A DNA stretch of 64,000 nucleotides, taken from Thioclava pacifica DSM 10166 (GTDB lineage: Bacteria; Pseudomonadota; Alphaproteobacteria; Rhodobacterales; Rhodobacteraceae). Both the position numbers and the translations under genes were made by a program. The notes below the pieces were generated by a model that worked only from the letters and a program-made list of their open reading frames with translations, was not told the DNA's origin and ran no database searches. Where the stretch lies: NCBI RefSeq assembly GCF_000714535.1, contig NZ_AUND01000023.1:372001-436000 (forward strand). Reading direction: 5' to 3'. Of this stretch, positions 44,197 through 54,406 are shown piece after piece; position 1 is the stretch's first letter, and each line of letters starts with the position of its first letter.

Positions 44197-45462
44197 ATGG
44201 ATCATTTCCTCTATCGTGACGGTATCCTCCATGCCGAGGACGTGCCGATCCCCGAGATCGCGGCCGCTGTCGGCACGCCGTTCTACGTCTATTCGACCGC
44301 CACGCTGGAGCGCCATTTCAAGCTGTTCGAGGAGGCTCTGGGCTGGACCGATCACCTGATCTGCTTCGCGATCAAGTCGAACTCGAACCTCGCCGTTCTC
44401 AAGACGCTCGGCGATCTGGGCGCGGGCATGGATGTGGTCTCGGGGGGCGAATATCGCCGGGCGCGGGCCGCAGGCGTGCCGGGCGATCGGGTGGTGTTCT
44501 CGGGCGTCGGCAAGACCCGCGAGGAGATCGCTTACGTTCTCGAAAACGGCATTCGCCAGTTCAACGTGGAATCCGAGCCGGAGCTGCTGGCGATCTCGGA
44601 GATTGCCTCGGCGATGGGCGTCACCGCCCCGATCGCGCTGCGCGTGAACCCCGATGTGGACGCCAAGACCCATGAGAAGATCGCGACCGGCAAGTCCGAG
44701 AACAAGTTCGGCATCCCGATCGCCAAATCCCGCGCCGTCTATGCCGAGGCCGCGAAGCTTCCGGGCATCGAAGTCGTGGGCATCGACGTGCATATCGGCT
44801 CGCAGCTGACCGATCTCGAACCTTTCGAGGCCGCCTTCCTCAAGGTCCGCGATCTCACGCTCGCACTGCGCGAAGACGGCCATGACATCCGCCGTCTCGA
44901 TCTTGGCGGCGGGCTTGGCATTCCCTACGAGCGTTCGAACTCCGCGCCGCCGCTGCCGATCGAATACGGGCAGGTGATCCAGCGCGCGGTCGGCGATCTG
45001 GGCTGCGAGATCGAGATCGAACCGGGCCGCCTGATCTCGGGCAATGCCGGGTTGCTCGTCTCCTCGGTGATCTGGCTGAAGGAAGGCGAGGGGCGCGATT
45101 TCCTCATCCTCGACGCGGCGATGAACGATCTCGTGCGGCCCTCGATGTATGGCGCGCATCACGACATCATCCCGGTGATCGAGCCCGCGCCCGGCACCGA
45201 ATCCGCGCCTTTCGATATCGTGGGCCCGGTCTGCGAGACCGGCGACACCTTCGCCAAGGCGCGCAACCTGACCCCGCTTGGTCCGGGCGATCTCGTGGCC
45301 TTCCGCTCGGCGGGCGCTTACGGCGCGGTCATGTCCTCGGAATACAACTCCCGCCCCCTGATCCCCGAAGTGCTGGTCAAAGGTGGCGAATTTGCACTCA
45401 TCCGGGCAAGACCGAGCTTTGAGGAAATGCTCTCCCGCGATACGATCCCTGAGTGGCTCTGA
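44197..45462 (+). CDS. lysA: Diaminopimelate decarboxylase
   Basis: LysA decarboxylates meso-diaminopimelate to lysine with PLP. The 421-residue alanine-racemase-fold protein has the PLP lysine in CFAIKSNSNLAVLK at about residue 60, VNPDVDAKTHEKIATGKSEN, the glycine-rich LDLGGGLGIPY, the HIGSQ site and the C-terminal catalytic cysteine in PVCETGDTFAK. It follows lptM by 12 bp. Start and length are standard. Confidence 0.98.
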   Translation: MDHFLYRDGILHAEDVPIPEIAAAVGTPFYVYSTATLERHFKLFEEALGWTDHLICFAIKSNSNLAVLKTLGDLGAGMDVVSGGEYRRARAAGVPGDRVVFSGVGKTREEIAYVLENGIRQFNVESEPELLAISEIASAMGVTAPIALRVNPDVDAKTHEKIATGKSENKFGIPIAKSRAVYAEAAKLPGIEVVGIDVHIGSQLTDLEPFEAAFLKVRDLTLALREDGHDIRRLDLGGGLGIPYERSNSAPPLPIEYGQVIQRAVGDLGCEIEIEPGRLISGNAGLLVSSVIWLKEGEGRDFLILDAAMNDLVRPSMYGAHHDIIPVIEPAPGTESAPFDIVGPVCETGDTFAKARNLTPLGPGDLVAFRSAGAYGAVMSSEYNSRPLIPEVLVKGGEFALIRARPSFEEMLSRDTIPEWL

Positions 45463-45500
45463 TCCGTAGTCAGGGAATCGGGGCCGACGGATAGGGAGAC

Positions 45501-48263
45501 ATGCCGGTCAGGAACTGGTTCAGACGCGGGCCGCGCAAGCAGGCGACGGTGGTGGAAGGGGAGCTGATGCTCATACCCTTCGCGCGTCCGATCGCCCTGA
45601 CCCATGCGGGGGTGATGCTCGAACGCTCGCTCCGCGCCTTCTGGCCGCTCCTGTCGCTTCTGGCCCTGATCGCCACCGCGATCGCCTTCGCGCTGCCCGC
45701 CTATCTGGGCACGCTATCGCGCTGGTTCTGGCTCGTTGCGCTCGTTGCGGTTCTGATCTCGCTGGGATGGGGGGTGTGGAAGCTGCGCTGGCCCAGCCGT
45801 GCCGAGGCGATCGCACGGCTCGATGCGACGTTGCCCGGACGGCCGTTCTCCGCGCTCACCGACGAGATGGCGCTCGGTCAGGATGACCCGGCCGCCCGCG
45901 CGCTCTGGGCCGCGCATCTGCAACGTATGACGAGGGCCGCCAAAGCCGCCCGCGCGCCGCGCCCTGATCCCGATCTCGCCCGCCGTGACCCTTATGCGCT
46001 GCGCATCACCGCGCTGACGGCGCTGGTGATCGCGGTGATTTTCGGCGTGCCGCAGCGGCTTCTGAACCCGACCGAGGGGCTGCCCGGCGCGAGCGGTTCG
46101 GCCGAGGCTGCGATGGGGCCGAGCTGGGAAGGCTGGGCCTCGCCGCCGCGCTATACAGGCAAGCCGGGGCTCTATCTCAACAAGGTCGAGGGCGACGAGG
46201 TGATCGTGCCCGAAGGGACCCGCTTTTCGATCCGGCTTTACGGTTCGGCGGGCGCGATCGGCTTCTCCGAAAGCGTCTCGAACCCCGCGGCGCTGCCCGA
46301 ACAGGGCGCCGCCCAGAAAACCGCTGGGATCGAGACCCGCGAATTCGAGGCGGTGCGCAGCGGGCTGATTGCGATGAAGGGTCCGGCGGGCCGCACCTTC
46401 CACGTCGCCGTGCGCCCCGACACCGCACCTTCGGTCAGCCTCGCTGGGACGCCTGAGCGTCGCGCCGATGGCAAGCTGAGCCTGCCTTTCAGCGCGCAGG
46501 ACGATTACGCCGTGACCTCGGGCCGGGCGCTGATTTCGCTCGATCTGGCCAAGGTCGATCGCCGCTACGGTCTCAAGATCGATCCCGAGCCGCGCGACGA
46601 TCTCATCTATGATCTGCCGCTGCCGATCTCGGGCTCGCGCGCCGAGTTCACCGAGACGCTGGTCGAGGACGCGGCCAAGCATCCTTGGGCGAACCTGCCG
46701 GTGAAACTGACGCTCGAGGTCGAGGACGGGCGCGGCCAGACCGGCAGCTCGGGCGTTCAGGAAATCATCCTGCCCGGCAAGCGCTTCTTCGACCCGCTCG
46801 CCGCGGCCCTGATCGAGGTGCGCCGCGATCTCCTTTGGTCGCGCGACAACCGCGCCGTCTCCGATCAGCTCTTGCGCGCGATCTCGAACCGGCATGAGGG
46901 CTTCATCAAGCGCGAGGAGGTCTACATGATGATCCGCCTCGTGATCGGCCGTCTGGACGACCCCGACCTGAGCCCCGAGGCGCGCGACGAGATCGCCGAG
47001 GCGCTGTGGAAAATCGCCGAGTTGATCGAGGATGGCGGGCTCGCCGACGCGCTGGCCGCGATGCAACAGGCGCAGCAAAAGCTCTCGGAGGCGATCCGCA
47101 ACGGCGCCTCGCAGGACGAGATCGAAAAGCTGATGCAGGAGTTGAAAGAGGCCACCGACAATTACATTCGCATGCTTGCCGAGCGCGCGCAGGAGCAGGA
47201 TCAAGGCCCGCAATTCGGTCAGCAGAACCAACCGAGCCAGCAGATCACCGGCGACCAGATCCAGCAGATGATGGACCAGATCCAGAAGCTGATGGAGGAG
47301 GGCCGGATGGCCGAGGCGCAAGAGCTGCTGGATCAGCTCGCGCGGATGATGGAGAACCTCAAGGTCCAGCAGGGCCAGGGCGGTCAGGGCGACATGCCCG
47401 GCGGTCAGGCGATGCGCGACATGCAGGACACGCTGCGCAAGCAGCAGGAGCTGTCCGATGACGCGTTCCGCGATTTGCAGGACCAGTTCATGACGCCCGA
47501 GGAGCGCCAGCGTCAGGCCGAGCAGGGCCAAGGGCAGCAGCAAGGTCAGGGCCAACAAGGTCAGGGAATGCCGCAGGGCGAGGGCCAGGAGGGGCAGGGC
47601 CAACAGGGCCAAGGCCAGCAACCGGGCGACCAGCAGGGTCAGGGCCAGGGGCAGGACGGTCAGGCGCAGCGCGACGGTCAGGGGCAGGGCGATCAGCCCG
47701 GTCTCGAAGGCGGGCAGGGCGGCGTGGATGGCCAGAGCCTCGCCGATCGCCAGCGCGCCCTGCGCCGCGAGCTCGACCGCCAGCGCGGCCTGTTGCCGGG
47801 TTTCGGCAACGAGGCGGGCCAGCAGGCCGAGCAGCGCTTCGACGAGGCGGGCCGTGCGATGGATCAGGCCGAGGAAGCGCTGCGCGAAGGCGACAATAGC
47901 CGCGCCATCGACCGGCAGGCCGATGCGATCGAGGCGCTGCGCGAAGGCATGCGTGCGCTCGGTCAGGCGATGCGCCAGGATCAGGCGCGTCAGCAGGGCA
48001 CCCCGGGCGAATCCGGCCAGCAGCAGGCGGGGCAGCAGGGCCAGATGGGCGGACGCGAGATGCCGCGCGATCCGCTGGGCCGTGCACAGGGCGATGGGAG
48101 CCGGGTCGGCACGGATCGCGACATGCTGCAGGGCGAGGATGTCTATCGCCGGGCGCAGGATCTGCTTGATGAGATCCGCCGTCGCTCCGCCGACCGGCTG
48201 CGCCCCGAGGAAGAGCTCGACTATCTCAAGCGGCTGCTCGACCAGTTCGGGAATGCGGGCTGA
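45501..48263 (+). CDS. TIGR02302-family membrane protein with Q/G-rich low-complexity region
   Basis: A 920-residue protein of the TIGR02302/DUF4175 family found in alphaproteobacteria. Hydrophobic helices lie at about residues 45-85 and 165-185. A beta-rich segment follows (200-430), then long charged helices (about 440-640). Residues about 672-738 are a Gln/Gly low-complexity stretch (QGQGQQQGQGQQGQGM type). The C-terminal DILLDEIRRRSADRLRPEEELDY-like helix (DLLDEIRRRSADR) is conserved-looking. The function is unknown; an envelope role is likely. GGGAG precedes the ATG. It is 38 bp after lysA. Confidence 0.88.
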   Translation: MPVRNWFRRGPRKQATVVEGELMLIPFARPIALTHAGVMLERSLRAFWPLLSLLALIATAIAFALPAYLGTLSRWFWLVALVAVLISLGWGVWKLRWPSRAEAIARLDATLPGRPFSALTDEMALGQDDPAARALWAAHLQRMTRAAKAARAPRPDPDLARRDPYALRITALTALVIAVIFGVPQRLLNPTEGLPGASGSAEAAMGPSWEGWASPPRYTGKPGLYLNKVEGDEVIVPEGTRFSIRLYGSAGAIGFSESVSNPAALPEQGAAQKTAGIETREFEAVRSGLIAMKGPAGRTFHVAVRPDTAPSVSLAGTPERRADGKLSLPFSAQDDYAVTSGRALISLDLAKVDRRYGLKIDPEPRDDLIYDLPLPISGSRAEFTETLVEDAAKHPWANLPVKLTLEVEDGRGQTGSSGVQEIILPGKRFFDPLAAALIEVRRDLLWSRDNRAVSDQLLRAISNRHEGFIKREEVYMMIRLVIGRLDDPDLSPEARDEIAEALWKIAELIEDGGLADALAAMQQAQQKLSEAIRNGASQDEIEKLMQELKEATDNYIRMLAERAQEQDQGPQFGQQNQPSQQITGDQIQQMMDQIQKLMEEGRMAEAQELLDQLARMMENLKVQQGQGGQGDMPGGQAMRDMQDTLRKQQELSDDAFRDLQDQFMTPEERQRQAEQGQGQQQGQGQQGQGMPQGEGQEGQGQQGQGQQPGDQQGQGQGQDGQAQRDGQGQGDQPGLEGGQGGVDGQSLADRQRALRRELDRQRGLLPGFGNEAGQQAEQRFDEAGRAMDQAEEALREGDNSRAIDRQADAIEALREGMRALGQAMRQDQARQQGTPGESGQQQAGQQGQMGGREMPRDPLGRAQGDGSRVGTDRDMLQGEDVYRRAQDLLDEIRRRSADRLRPEEELDYLKRLLDQFGNAG

Positions 48264-48287
48264 GGCGCAGCGTTTCGAAGCCGCTCG

Positions 48288-48336
48288 ATAAGAAGAGCTT
48301 ATGCGCAGCGCCGAAATATAAGCAGAGCTTATGCGC
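48288..48336. repeat. Two near-identical 19-base repeats with inner palindromes
   Basis: AGAGCTTATGCGC occurs at 48294-48306 and 48324-48336. Each is preceded by ATAAG, giving ATAAGA-AGA-GCTTAT (48288-48302) and the perfect palindrome ATAAGC-AGA-GCTTAT (48318-48332). The palindrome arms match those at 16785. It lies between the TIGR02302 gene and the convergent zinc-ribbon gene. Confidence 0.65.
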
Positions 48337-48380
48337 GGCCCGACGCTTTCGCAGCCCGCGGTGGATCACAGCTTGGGGGC

Positions 48381-49475
<1,095 letters not shown>

Positions 49476-49612
49476 CCTGTCCCATCCCTGCCCATGTTGG
49501 CCGTTTGCTGTTCTGGCCAATAGTTATCTTATGTTGTAGCAAGCGCGGGGCGAATGTCCAAGCAAAACGGGCGGGATATTCGCGAAACGCGCACCAAATA
49601 AAGGGGCTGGCA

Positions 49613-50284
49613 GTGATCGAGCTGCAAAATGTGGCGATGAGCTATAGCGGAGCGGAGCTCCTGAGCGATATGAGCCTGCGTCTGGCCCCCGGGTCGTTTC
49701 ATTTCCTGACCGGCCCCTCGGGTGCCGGGAAGACGACATTTCTCAAACTGTGCTACGCGGAATTGCTGCCTTCGGCGGGACATTTGTCGCTCTTTGGCAA
49801 GGATGTGCGCGCGATGAGCCGCGACGAGATCGCGGGGCTGCGCCAGCGTATCGGGGTGGTGCATCAGGATTGCCAGTTCCTCGATCATCTTTCTGTAGAA
49901 GAGAACGTGGCGCTGCCGATGACGGTGTCGAGCCGCGCGCCCGACATGGATCAGCTGCGCGAATTGCTGAACTGGGTCGGGCTCAAGCATCAGGCGAATG
50001 CGCGCCCGCCGCAGCTTTCGGGCGGCGAGCGGCAACGCGCGGCTCTGGCCCGCGCGGTGATCATGTCGCCCGATGTGATCCTCGCCGACGAGCCGACGGG
50101 CAATCTCGACTGGGAGATGTCGCTGCGGCTGCTGTCGCTGCTGGTGGAGCTGAACAAGATGGGCAAGACGGTGGTGATTGCGACCCATGACCTGAACCTG
50201 ATCCGGCAGGCCAAGGCGCAGGTCTCGGCGCGGGTTCTGCGGATCGCGAACCGTCATCTGCAGGCGGCGGGGGCCGATTTGTAA
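49613..50284 (+). CDS. ftsE: Cell-division ABC ATPase FtsE
   Basis: The 223-residue ABC ATPase pairs with FtsX at the septum to control peptidoglycan hydrolases. Walker A GPSGAGKTTFL, Q-loop VVHQDCQFLDHL, signature LSGGERQRAALARA and Walker B VILADEPTGNLDWE are all intact. The start is a GTG at 49613, with AAGGGG 8 bases upstream. The stop overlaps the ftsX start by one base. Confidence 0.96.
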   Translation: MIELQNVAMSYSGAELLSDMSLRLAPGSFHFLTGPSGAGKTTFLKLCYAELLPSAGHLSLFGKDVRAMSRDEIAGLRQRIGVVHQDCQFLDHLSVEENVALPMTVSSRAPDMDQLRELLNWVGLKHQANARPPQLSGGERQRAALARAVIMSPDVILADEPTGNLDWEMSLRLLSLLVELNKMGKTVVIATHDLNLIRQAKAQVSARVLRIANRHLQAAGADL

Positions 50285-51180
50285 TGCGCGCGACCCTGTC
50301 GATCCTGACCGCCGAGACGACCGGCCCCGACCGCGTGGTGCCGCCCACTGGCTTTACCGCACGACTGACGCTGTTTACCGCCGCGGCGATGGCCTTCCTT
50401 GCGGTCTTCGCGCTGGCTCTTTCGCTGGCGACGGGACGGCTCGCCGATCGCTGGGCTGACAGCCTCGCGCGCTCTGCCACGATCCGGATCTCGGCCCCGC
50501 CCGAGCAGATGGAGGCGCAGGTCGCGGCCGTTCAGGAGGTACTCAAGACGACGCCGGGGGTGGAAAGCTCGCGGGTGTTGGGCGACGAGGAGATGAAGGG
50601 GCTGTTGAAGCCCTGGTTCGGCCCCGACCTGCCGGTCGATGCATTGCCGCTGCCGAAGCTGATCGCAGTGACGGAGACGGCTGATGGCCTGGATGCCGAG
50701 GGGCTGCGGCTGCGGCTTCAGGCCGAGGCGCCCGGCGCGATCTTCGATGACCATACTCGCTGGCGCCGCCCGCTGGTGGCAGCCGCCGAGCGCCTGCGGA
50801 TGCTGGGGCTGATGTCGCTGGTGCTGATCTTCGGCGCGATGGCGGGAATGATCACACTGGCTGCGCAAGCGGCGCTCGCAGCAAACGGGCAGGTGATCGC
50901 GACGCTGCGGCTGGTGGGTGCGAAAGACGCTTTCATCGCGCGCGCCTTCGTGCGCCGTTTCACGACGCGCGGGCTCATTGGCGCGGTGGCGGGCACGGTG
51001 CTGGGGATGGTGGCGATTGCGCTTCTGCCTTCGGCGGAGGCGGCGGGCGGCTTCCTGACAGGCTTGGGCTTTTCGGGGCTCAGCTGGCTCTGGCCATTGA
51101 TCATTCCGCCGATCGCCGCAATCGTGGCTTTTGCCGCAACGCGTTTCGCCGCGCTGCGGATGCTGAGGAGGATACGCTGA
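50284..51180 (+). CDS. ftsX: Cell-division protein FtsX
   Basis: The 298-residue inner-membrane partner of FtsE. An N-terminal helix (LTLFTAAAMAFLAVFALAL, about residue 30) is followed by an extracytoplasmic loop of about 110 residues and three more helices. The fold fits FtsX/MacB permeases. ATG overlaps the ftsE stop (TAATG) and the stop overlaps plsC (TGATG), so ftsE-ftsX-plsC is a tight operon. A larger hydrolase adaptor is not seen next to it. Confidence 0.94.
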   Translation: MRATLSILTAETTGPDRVVPPTGFTARLTLFTAAAMAFLAVFALALSLATGRLADRWADSLARSATIRISAPPEQMEAQVAAVQEVLKTTPGVESSRVLGDEEMKGLLKPWFGPDLPVDALPLPKLIAVTETADGLDAEGLRLRLQAEAPGAIFDDHTRWRRPLVAAAERLRMLGLMSLVLIFGAMAGMITLAAQAALAANGQVIATLRLVGAKDAFIARAFVRRFTTRGLIGAVAGTVLGMVAIALLPSAEAAGGFLTGLGFSGLSWLWPLIIPPIAAIVAFAATRFAALRMLRRIR

Positions 51181-51956
51181 TGGCCGACAAATCGCGCCTT
51201 CCCGGGAAGGCAACGCCGGTGACCTATGTGATGACGGCGCTCTATTATGTCCATATCGCGCTGGCGACGGTGCTGATCGGCACCTGGGGGCTGCTGTTCC
51301 AGGTGCTGCCGCGCGGTCGCGAAGGGGTGCATCGCACGGCGGGGATCTGGACGAAACATCTGCTCGACATGGCGCGGATCTATCTGGGCCTGCGCTACGA
51401 GCTGCGCGGCACCCCGCCCACGGGCGACTGCATCGTGGCGGCCAAACATCAGAGCTTCTTCGACATCCTGATCCTTGCCAATCACCTGCCGCGCCGGGCC
51501 TTCGTGATGAAGAAGGTCTTGCTGCGCGTGCCGATCATGGGCTGGTTCGCGCATAAGGCGGGCTGTATCCCGATCGACCGCTCGAAAGGCTCGGAAGCGA
51601 TGAAGGTGATGCTCGAAGCGGTCGAGGAAGCGCGCGCAAGCCATGGGCTTGGCCAGCTCATCATCTATCCCGAGGGCACCCGCGTGCCGCCCGGCGAGCG
51701 TCGTCGCTACAAGCAGGGCGCGGGCGTGATCGCTGAGGCGACGGGTCTGCCGGTGGTGCCGGTCGCGACCAATGCGGGGCTGTTCTGGTCGAAGCGCGGC
51801 TGGCCGATCCTGTCGGGCGTGGCGGTGACCGAGTTCCTCGACCCGATCGAGCCGGGCGGCGGCGCGCCCGAGATGCTCAAGGCGATCGAGGCGGTGGTCG
51901 AGCCGCAATCGGATGCGCTGATGGCGGAAGCCGGGTTCAAGCTGCCCGAGGCCTGA
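51180..51956 (+). CDS. plsC: 1-acyl-sn-glycerol-3-phosphate acyltransferase
   Basis: PlsC makes phosphatidic acid for membrane lipids. The 258-residue protein has an N-terminal membrane helix (VMTALYYVHIALATVLIGTW), acyltransferase motif I AKHQSFFDILIL (His-x4-Asp) at about residue 85 and motif III YPEGTRVPPG at about residue 163. A GCIPIDRSKGSEAM stretch matches motif II. The start overlaps the ftsX stop, linking cell division and phospholipid synthesis in one transcript. Confidence 0.93.
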   Translation: MADKSRLPGKATPVTYVMTALYYVHIALATVLIGTWGLLFQVLPRGREGVHRTAGIWTKHLLDMARIYLGLRYELRGTPPTGDCIVAAKHQSFFDILILANHLPRRAFVMKKVLLRVPIMGWFAHKAGCIPIDRSKGSEAMKVMLEAVEEARASHGLGQLIIYPEGTRVPPGERRRYKQGAGVIAEATGLPVVPVATNAGLFWSKRGWPILSGVAVTEFLDPIEPGGGAPEMLKAIEAVVEPQSDALMAEAGFKLPEA

Positions 51957-51975
51957 GCTGGGCCAGCGGGCGGGA

Positions 51976-52009
51976 GCCTCCGGCGGAGATATTTTCATCA
52001 AGAAGAAGG
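51976..52009 (+). repeat. Half-copy of the intergenic repeat before the PPOX gene
   Basis: GCCTCCGGCGGAGATATTTT at 51976-51995 matches the full repeats, followed by CATCAAGAAGAAGG. The gene start lies 11 bases after the end, so the AAGAAGGGGGG tail appears to supply the ribosome binding site. Confidence 0.6.
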
Positions 52010-52019
52010 GGGGCAGGTC

Positions 52020-52625
52020 ATGCATTACCTGACGCGGATGGAAGATCTCGAGGCGCTATACGGGGTGCCGGGCGAGGCCGCGACGGTGAAGGTCACGCCG
52101 TATCTGACGGCGGCCTACCGGGCCTGGATCGAGCGGGCGCGGTTCTGCGTGCTCTCGACGGTGGGACCCGAGGGGACGGATGGCAGCCCGCGCGGCGATG
52201 ACGGTCCGGTGGTGCGCATCGCGGATGCGCGGACCCTGCTGCTGCCCGACTGGCGCGGCAATGAGCGGATCGACACGTTGCGCAATATCCTTCGCGACCC
52301 GCGGATCTCGCTGATGTTCATGATCGCGGGGTCGGACACGGTGATGCGGGTGAACGGGCGGGCGCGGATCTCGGCCGATCCGGAGCTTCTGGCCTCCTTC
52401 GAGCGGCAGGGAAAGCGGCCGCGCACGGTGATCGAGATCGCGATTTCCGAGGTCTATTCGCAATGCGCCCGCGCAGTGATGCGGGCGGGGCTGTGGCGCG
52501 ATGGCGACCTTTCAGAGGGTCTCCCGAGCGTGGGCGATATGCTGCGCGAGATCACCCAAGGCGATTTCGACGGCGCCAGCTATGACCGGGACTGGCCGGG
52601 CCGCGCCGCGAAGACGATGTGGTAA
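52020..52625 (+). CDS. PPOX-class flavin-dependent protein (pyridoxamine 5'-phosphate oxidase-like)
   Basis: The 201-residue protein belongs to the MSMEG_1061-like PPOX/FMN-binding split-barrel group. It shows ARFCVLSTVGPEGTDGSPRG at about residue 40, LLLPDWRGNERIDTLRNIL, and TVMRVNGRARISAD near the middle. Such proteins bind FMN or F420 and act in redox reactions whose substrates vary. ATG at 52020 follows a ribosome binding site within the repeat tail. It is convergent with accA (12 bp gap). Confidence 0.88.
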   Translation: MHYLTRMEDLEALYGVPGEAATVKVTPYLTAAYRAWIERARFCVLSTVGPEGTDGSPRGDDGPVVRIADARTLLLPDWRGNERIDTLRNILRDPRISLMFMIAGSDTVMRVNGRARISADPELLASFERQGKRPRTVIEIAISEVYSQCARAVMRAGLWRDGDLSEGLPSVGDMLREITQGDFDGASYDRDWPGRAAKTMW

Positions 52626-52637
52626 GCGGGTTGGCGA

Positions 52638-53597
52638 TCAGGACGACAGGCCTTGAGACCCCATGTCGAGGAATTTCTTGCGCCGGGCCTTGATCAGCTC
52701 GGCGGGTTTCTTGCCTTCGAGCTCGGCCAGCATCAGCGAGATTTCCGAGCCGACCGAGGCGATGGCCGCCTGTTTGTCGCGCTGTGCGCCGCCCATCGGT
52801 TCCTTGATGATCCGATCGATCACGCCGAGCTTCTTCAGGTCCTGCGCGGTCAGGCGCAGCGCTTCGGCGGCTTCGCGCATCTTCTCGGCATCCTTCCAAA
52901 GGATCGAGGCGCAGCCTTCGGGCGAGATCACCGAATAGACGGAATGTTCGAGCATCGCGACGCGGTCGCCGGTCGCGAAGGCCACGGCGCCGCCGGAGCC
53001 GCCCTCGCCGATGATCACCGAGACCAGCGGGACGCCGATCTGCAGGCATTTCTCGGTCGAGCGGGCGATCGCCTCGGACTGGCCGCGCTCTTCCGCGCCC
53101 TTGCCCGGGTAGGCGCCGGGGGTGTCGATCAGCGCCACGACCGGCAGGCCGAAACGCGCGGCCATGTCCATCAGGCGGATCGCCTTGCGGTAGCCCTCGG
53201 GGCGGGCCATGCCGAAATTACGCTCGATGCGCGAGGCGGTGTCATGGCCCTTCTCATGGCCAATCACCATCACCGGCTTGTCGCCCAGCCGTGCGAGCCC
53301 GCCCATCACCGCATGGTCGTCGGCGAAGTTGCGATCGCCTGCGAGCGGCGTGAACTCGGTGAAGAGCTGGTCGATGTAATCCTTGCAATGCGGACGGTCG
53401 GGATGGCGCGCGACCTGGCATTTGCGCCAGGGCGAGAGGTCCTTGTAGAGGTCGCGCAGCATCTGCTCGGCCTTCTTGTCGAGGGCCACGGCCTCTTTCT
53501 CGACATCCATCTCCTCGTTCTGCCGGGCGAGCGCACGCAGCTCTTCGGCCTTGCCTTCGATTTCCGCCAGGGGTTTTTCGAATTCAAGATAGGTCAT
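52638..53597 (-). CDS. accA: Acetyl-CoA carboxylase carboxyltransferase, alpha subunit
   Basis: AccA with AccD transfers the carboxyl group from biotin to acetyl-CoA, giving malonyl-CoA for fatty acid synthesis. The 319-residue product starts [20 protein letters not shown] and has [50 protein letters not shown] and [20 protein letters not shown]. All are typical. It stands alone; accD is not nearby. It is divergent from the GyrI-like gene. Confidence 0.98.
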   Translation of the reverse strand: MTYLEFEKPLAEIEGKAEELRALARQNEEMDVEKEAVALDKKAEQMLRDLYKDLSPWRKCQVARHPDRPHCKDYIDQLFTEFTPLAGDRNFADDHAVMGGLARLGDKPVMVIGHEKGHDTASRIERNFGMARPEGYRKAIRLMDMAARFGLPVVALIDTPGAYPGKGAEERGQSEAIARSTEKCLQIGVPLVSVIIGEGGSGGAVAFATGDRVAMLEHSVYSVISPEGCASILWKDAEKMREAAEALRLTAQDLKKLGVIDRIIKEPMGGAQRDKQAAIASVGSEISLMLAELEGKKPAELIKARRKKFLDMGSQGLSS

Positions 53598-53757
53598 GGA
53601 TCACTCCGCATCCGAAACTCGGGACTGTATGTCGTGGTCGGGGGGGAAATGCAACTGGCCGCGCGGGACAGTGCGACACATGCCGCAATTGCGAAATGCC
53701 TGCCCGGTGCTATGCTGCAATCGCAGGATACGCGCACTCCGACAGATGGGGGTGAAG

Positions 53758-54225
53758 ATGGCATTCGAGATTGAGTTGACGCACCTGCCTTCGGTGCGGC
53801 TCGCAGGGTTGCCCCACAAGGGGCCTTATCCGACGATTGGTCCGATCTTTCAGGAACTGGCCGGGCTGATCCCGGAGCCGTCCTGGGTCGAGGTCGAAGG
53901 CGCGGCGATGATCGGGCATGACGATCCGCGCGAGGTCGCACCCGAGGAGTTGCGCTCTCATGCCTGTTTCCTCGTTGGAGAAGGGTTTGCGATGTTCCCG
54001 CCGCTCGAAGAGATCCGTTATCCGGCGGGAAATTACGCGGTGATGCGGGTGAAAGGGCCCTATTCGCTGCTTCCCGAGGCCTATCGCTGGCTCTCGGAGG
54101 AGTGGTTCCCAGCCTCGGGCCAGCGCCATCGTGACTTGCCAGCCTATGAGGTTTATCTCAACGACCCCGCCAATACGAAGCCCGAGGATCTGCTGACCGA
54201 AATCCGCTTGCCGCTGAAGGGGTGA
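53758..54225 (+). CDS. GyrI-like effector-binding domain protein
   Basis: A 155-residue protein with the SOUL/GyrI-like fold used for small-molecule binding: LPSVRLAGLPHKGPYPTIGP at the start, GAAMIGHDDPREV, and YPAGNYAVMRVKGPYSLLPE near the middle. DLPAYEVYLNDPANTKPEDL at the end matches the family closely. There is no DNA-binding domain, so it may bind a drug or metabolite or act as a gyrase inhibitor homologue. I chose the ATG at 53758 with GGGGG 5 bases upstream; 53746 is an alternative. Confidence 0.88.
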   Translation: MAFEIELTHLPSVRLAGLPHKGPYPTIGPIFQELAGLIPEPSWVEVEGAAMIGHDDPREVAPEELRSHACFLVGEGFAMFPPLEEIRYPAGNYAVMRVKGPYSLLPEAYRWLSEEWFPASGQRHRDLPAYEVYLNDPANTKPEDLLTEIRLPLKG

Positions 54226-54300
54226 GAGGCGGTCCGAGGTTTCGTGCTTCTGAAGACGGGCGCAGCAGGTTGACGTTTACGTCAGGCTGCCGAAACGGAG

Positions 54301-54325
54301 ACGCCCCAGCCATGGGCCGGGGCGT
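54301..54325 (+). terminator. Hairpin terminator after the GyrI-like gene
   Basis: ACGCCCC (54301-54307) pairs with GGGGCGT (54319-54325) around an 11-base loop that can pair further inside. TCCTCTTCCC follows. It is 75 bp behind the stop and could also serve the convergent mcl1 transcript. Confidence 0.65.
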
Positions 54326-54406
54326 TCCTCTTCCCTCATGCGGTCGGGCCTCCCCTCCCAACCGCTCCGGGATATCAAACCTTACCGTGATTCGTTCGCA
54401 CGGGGC

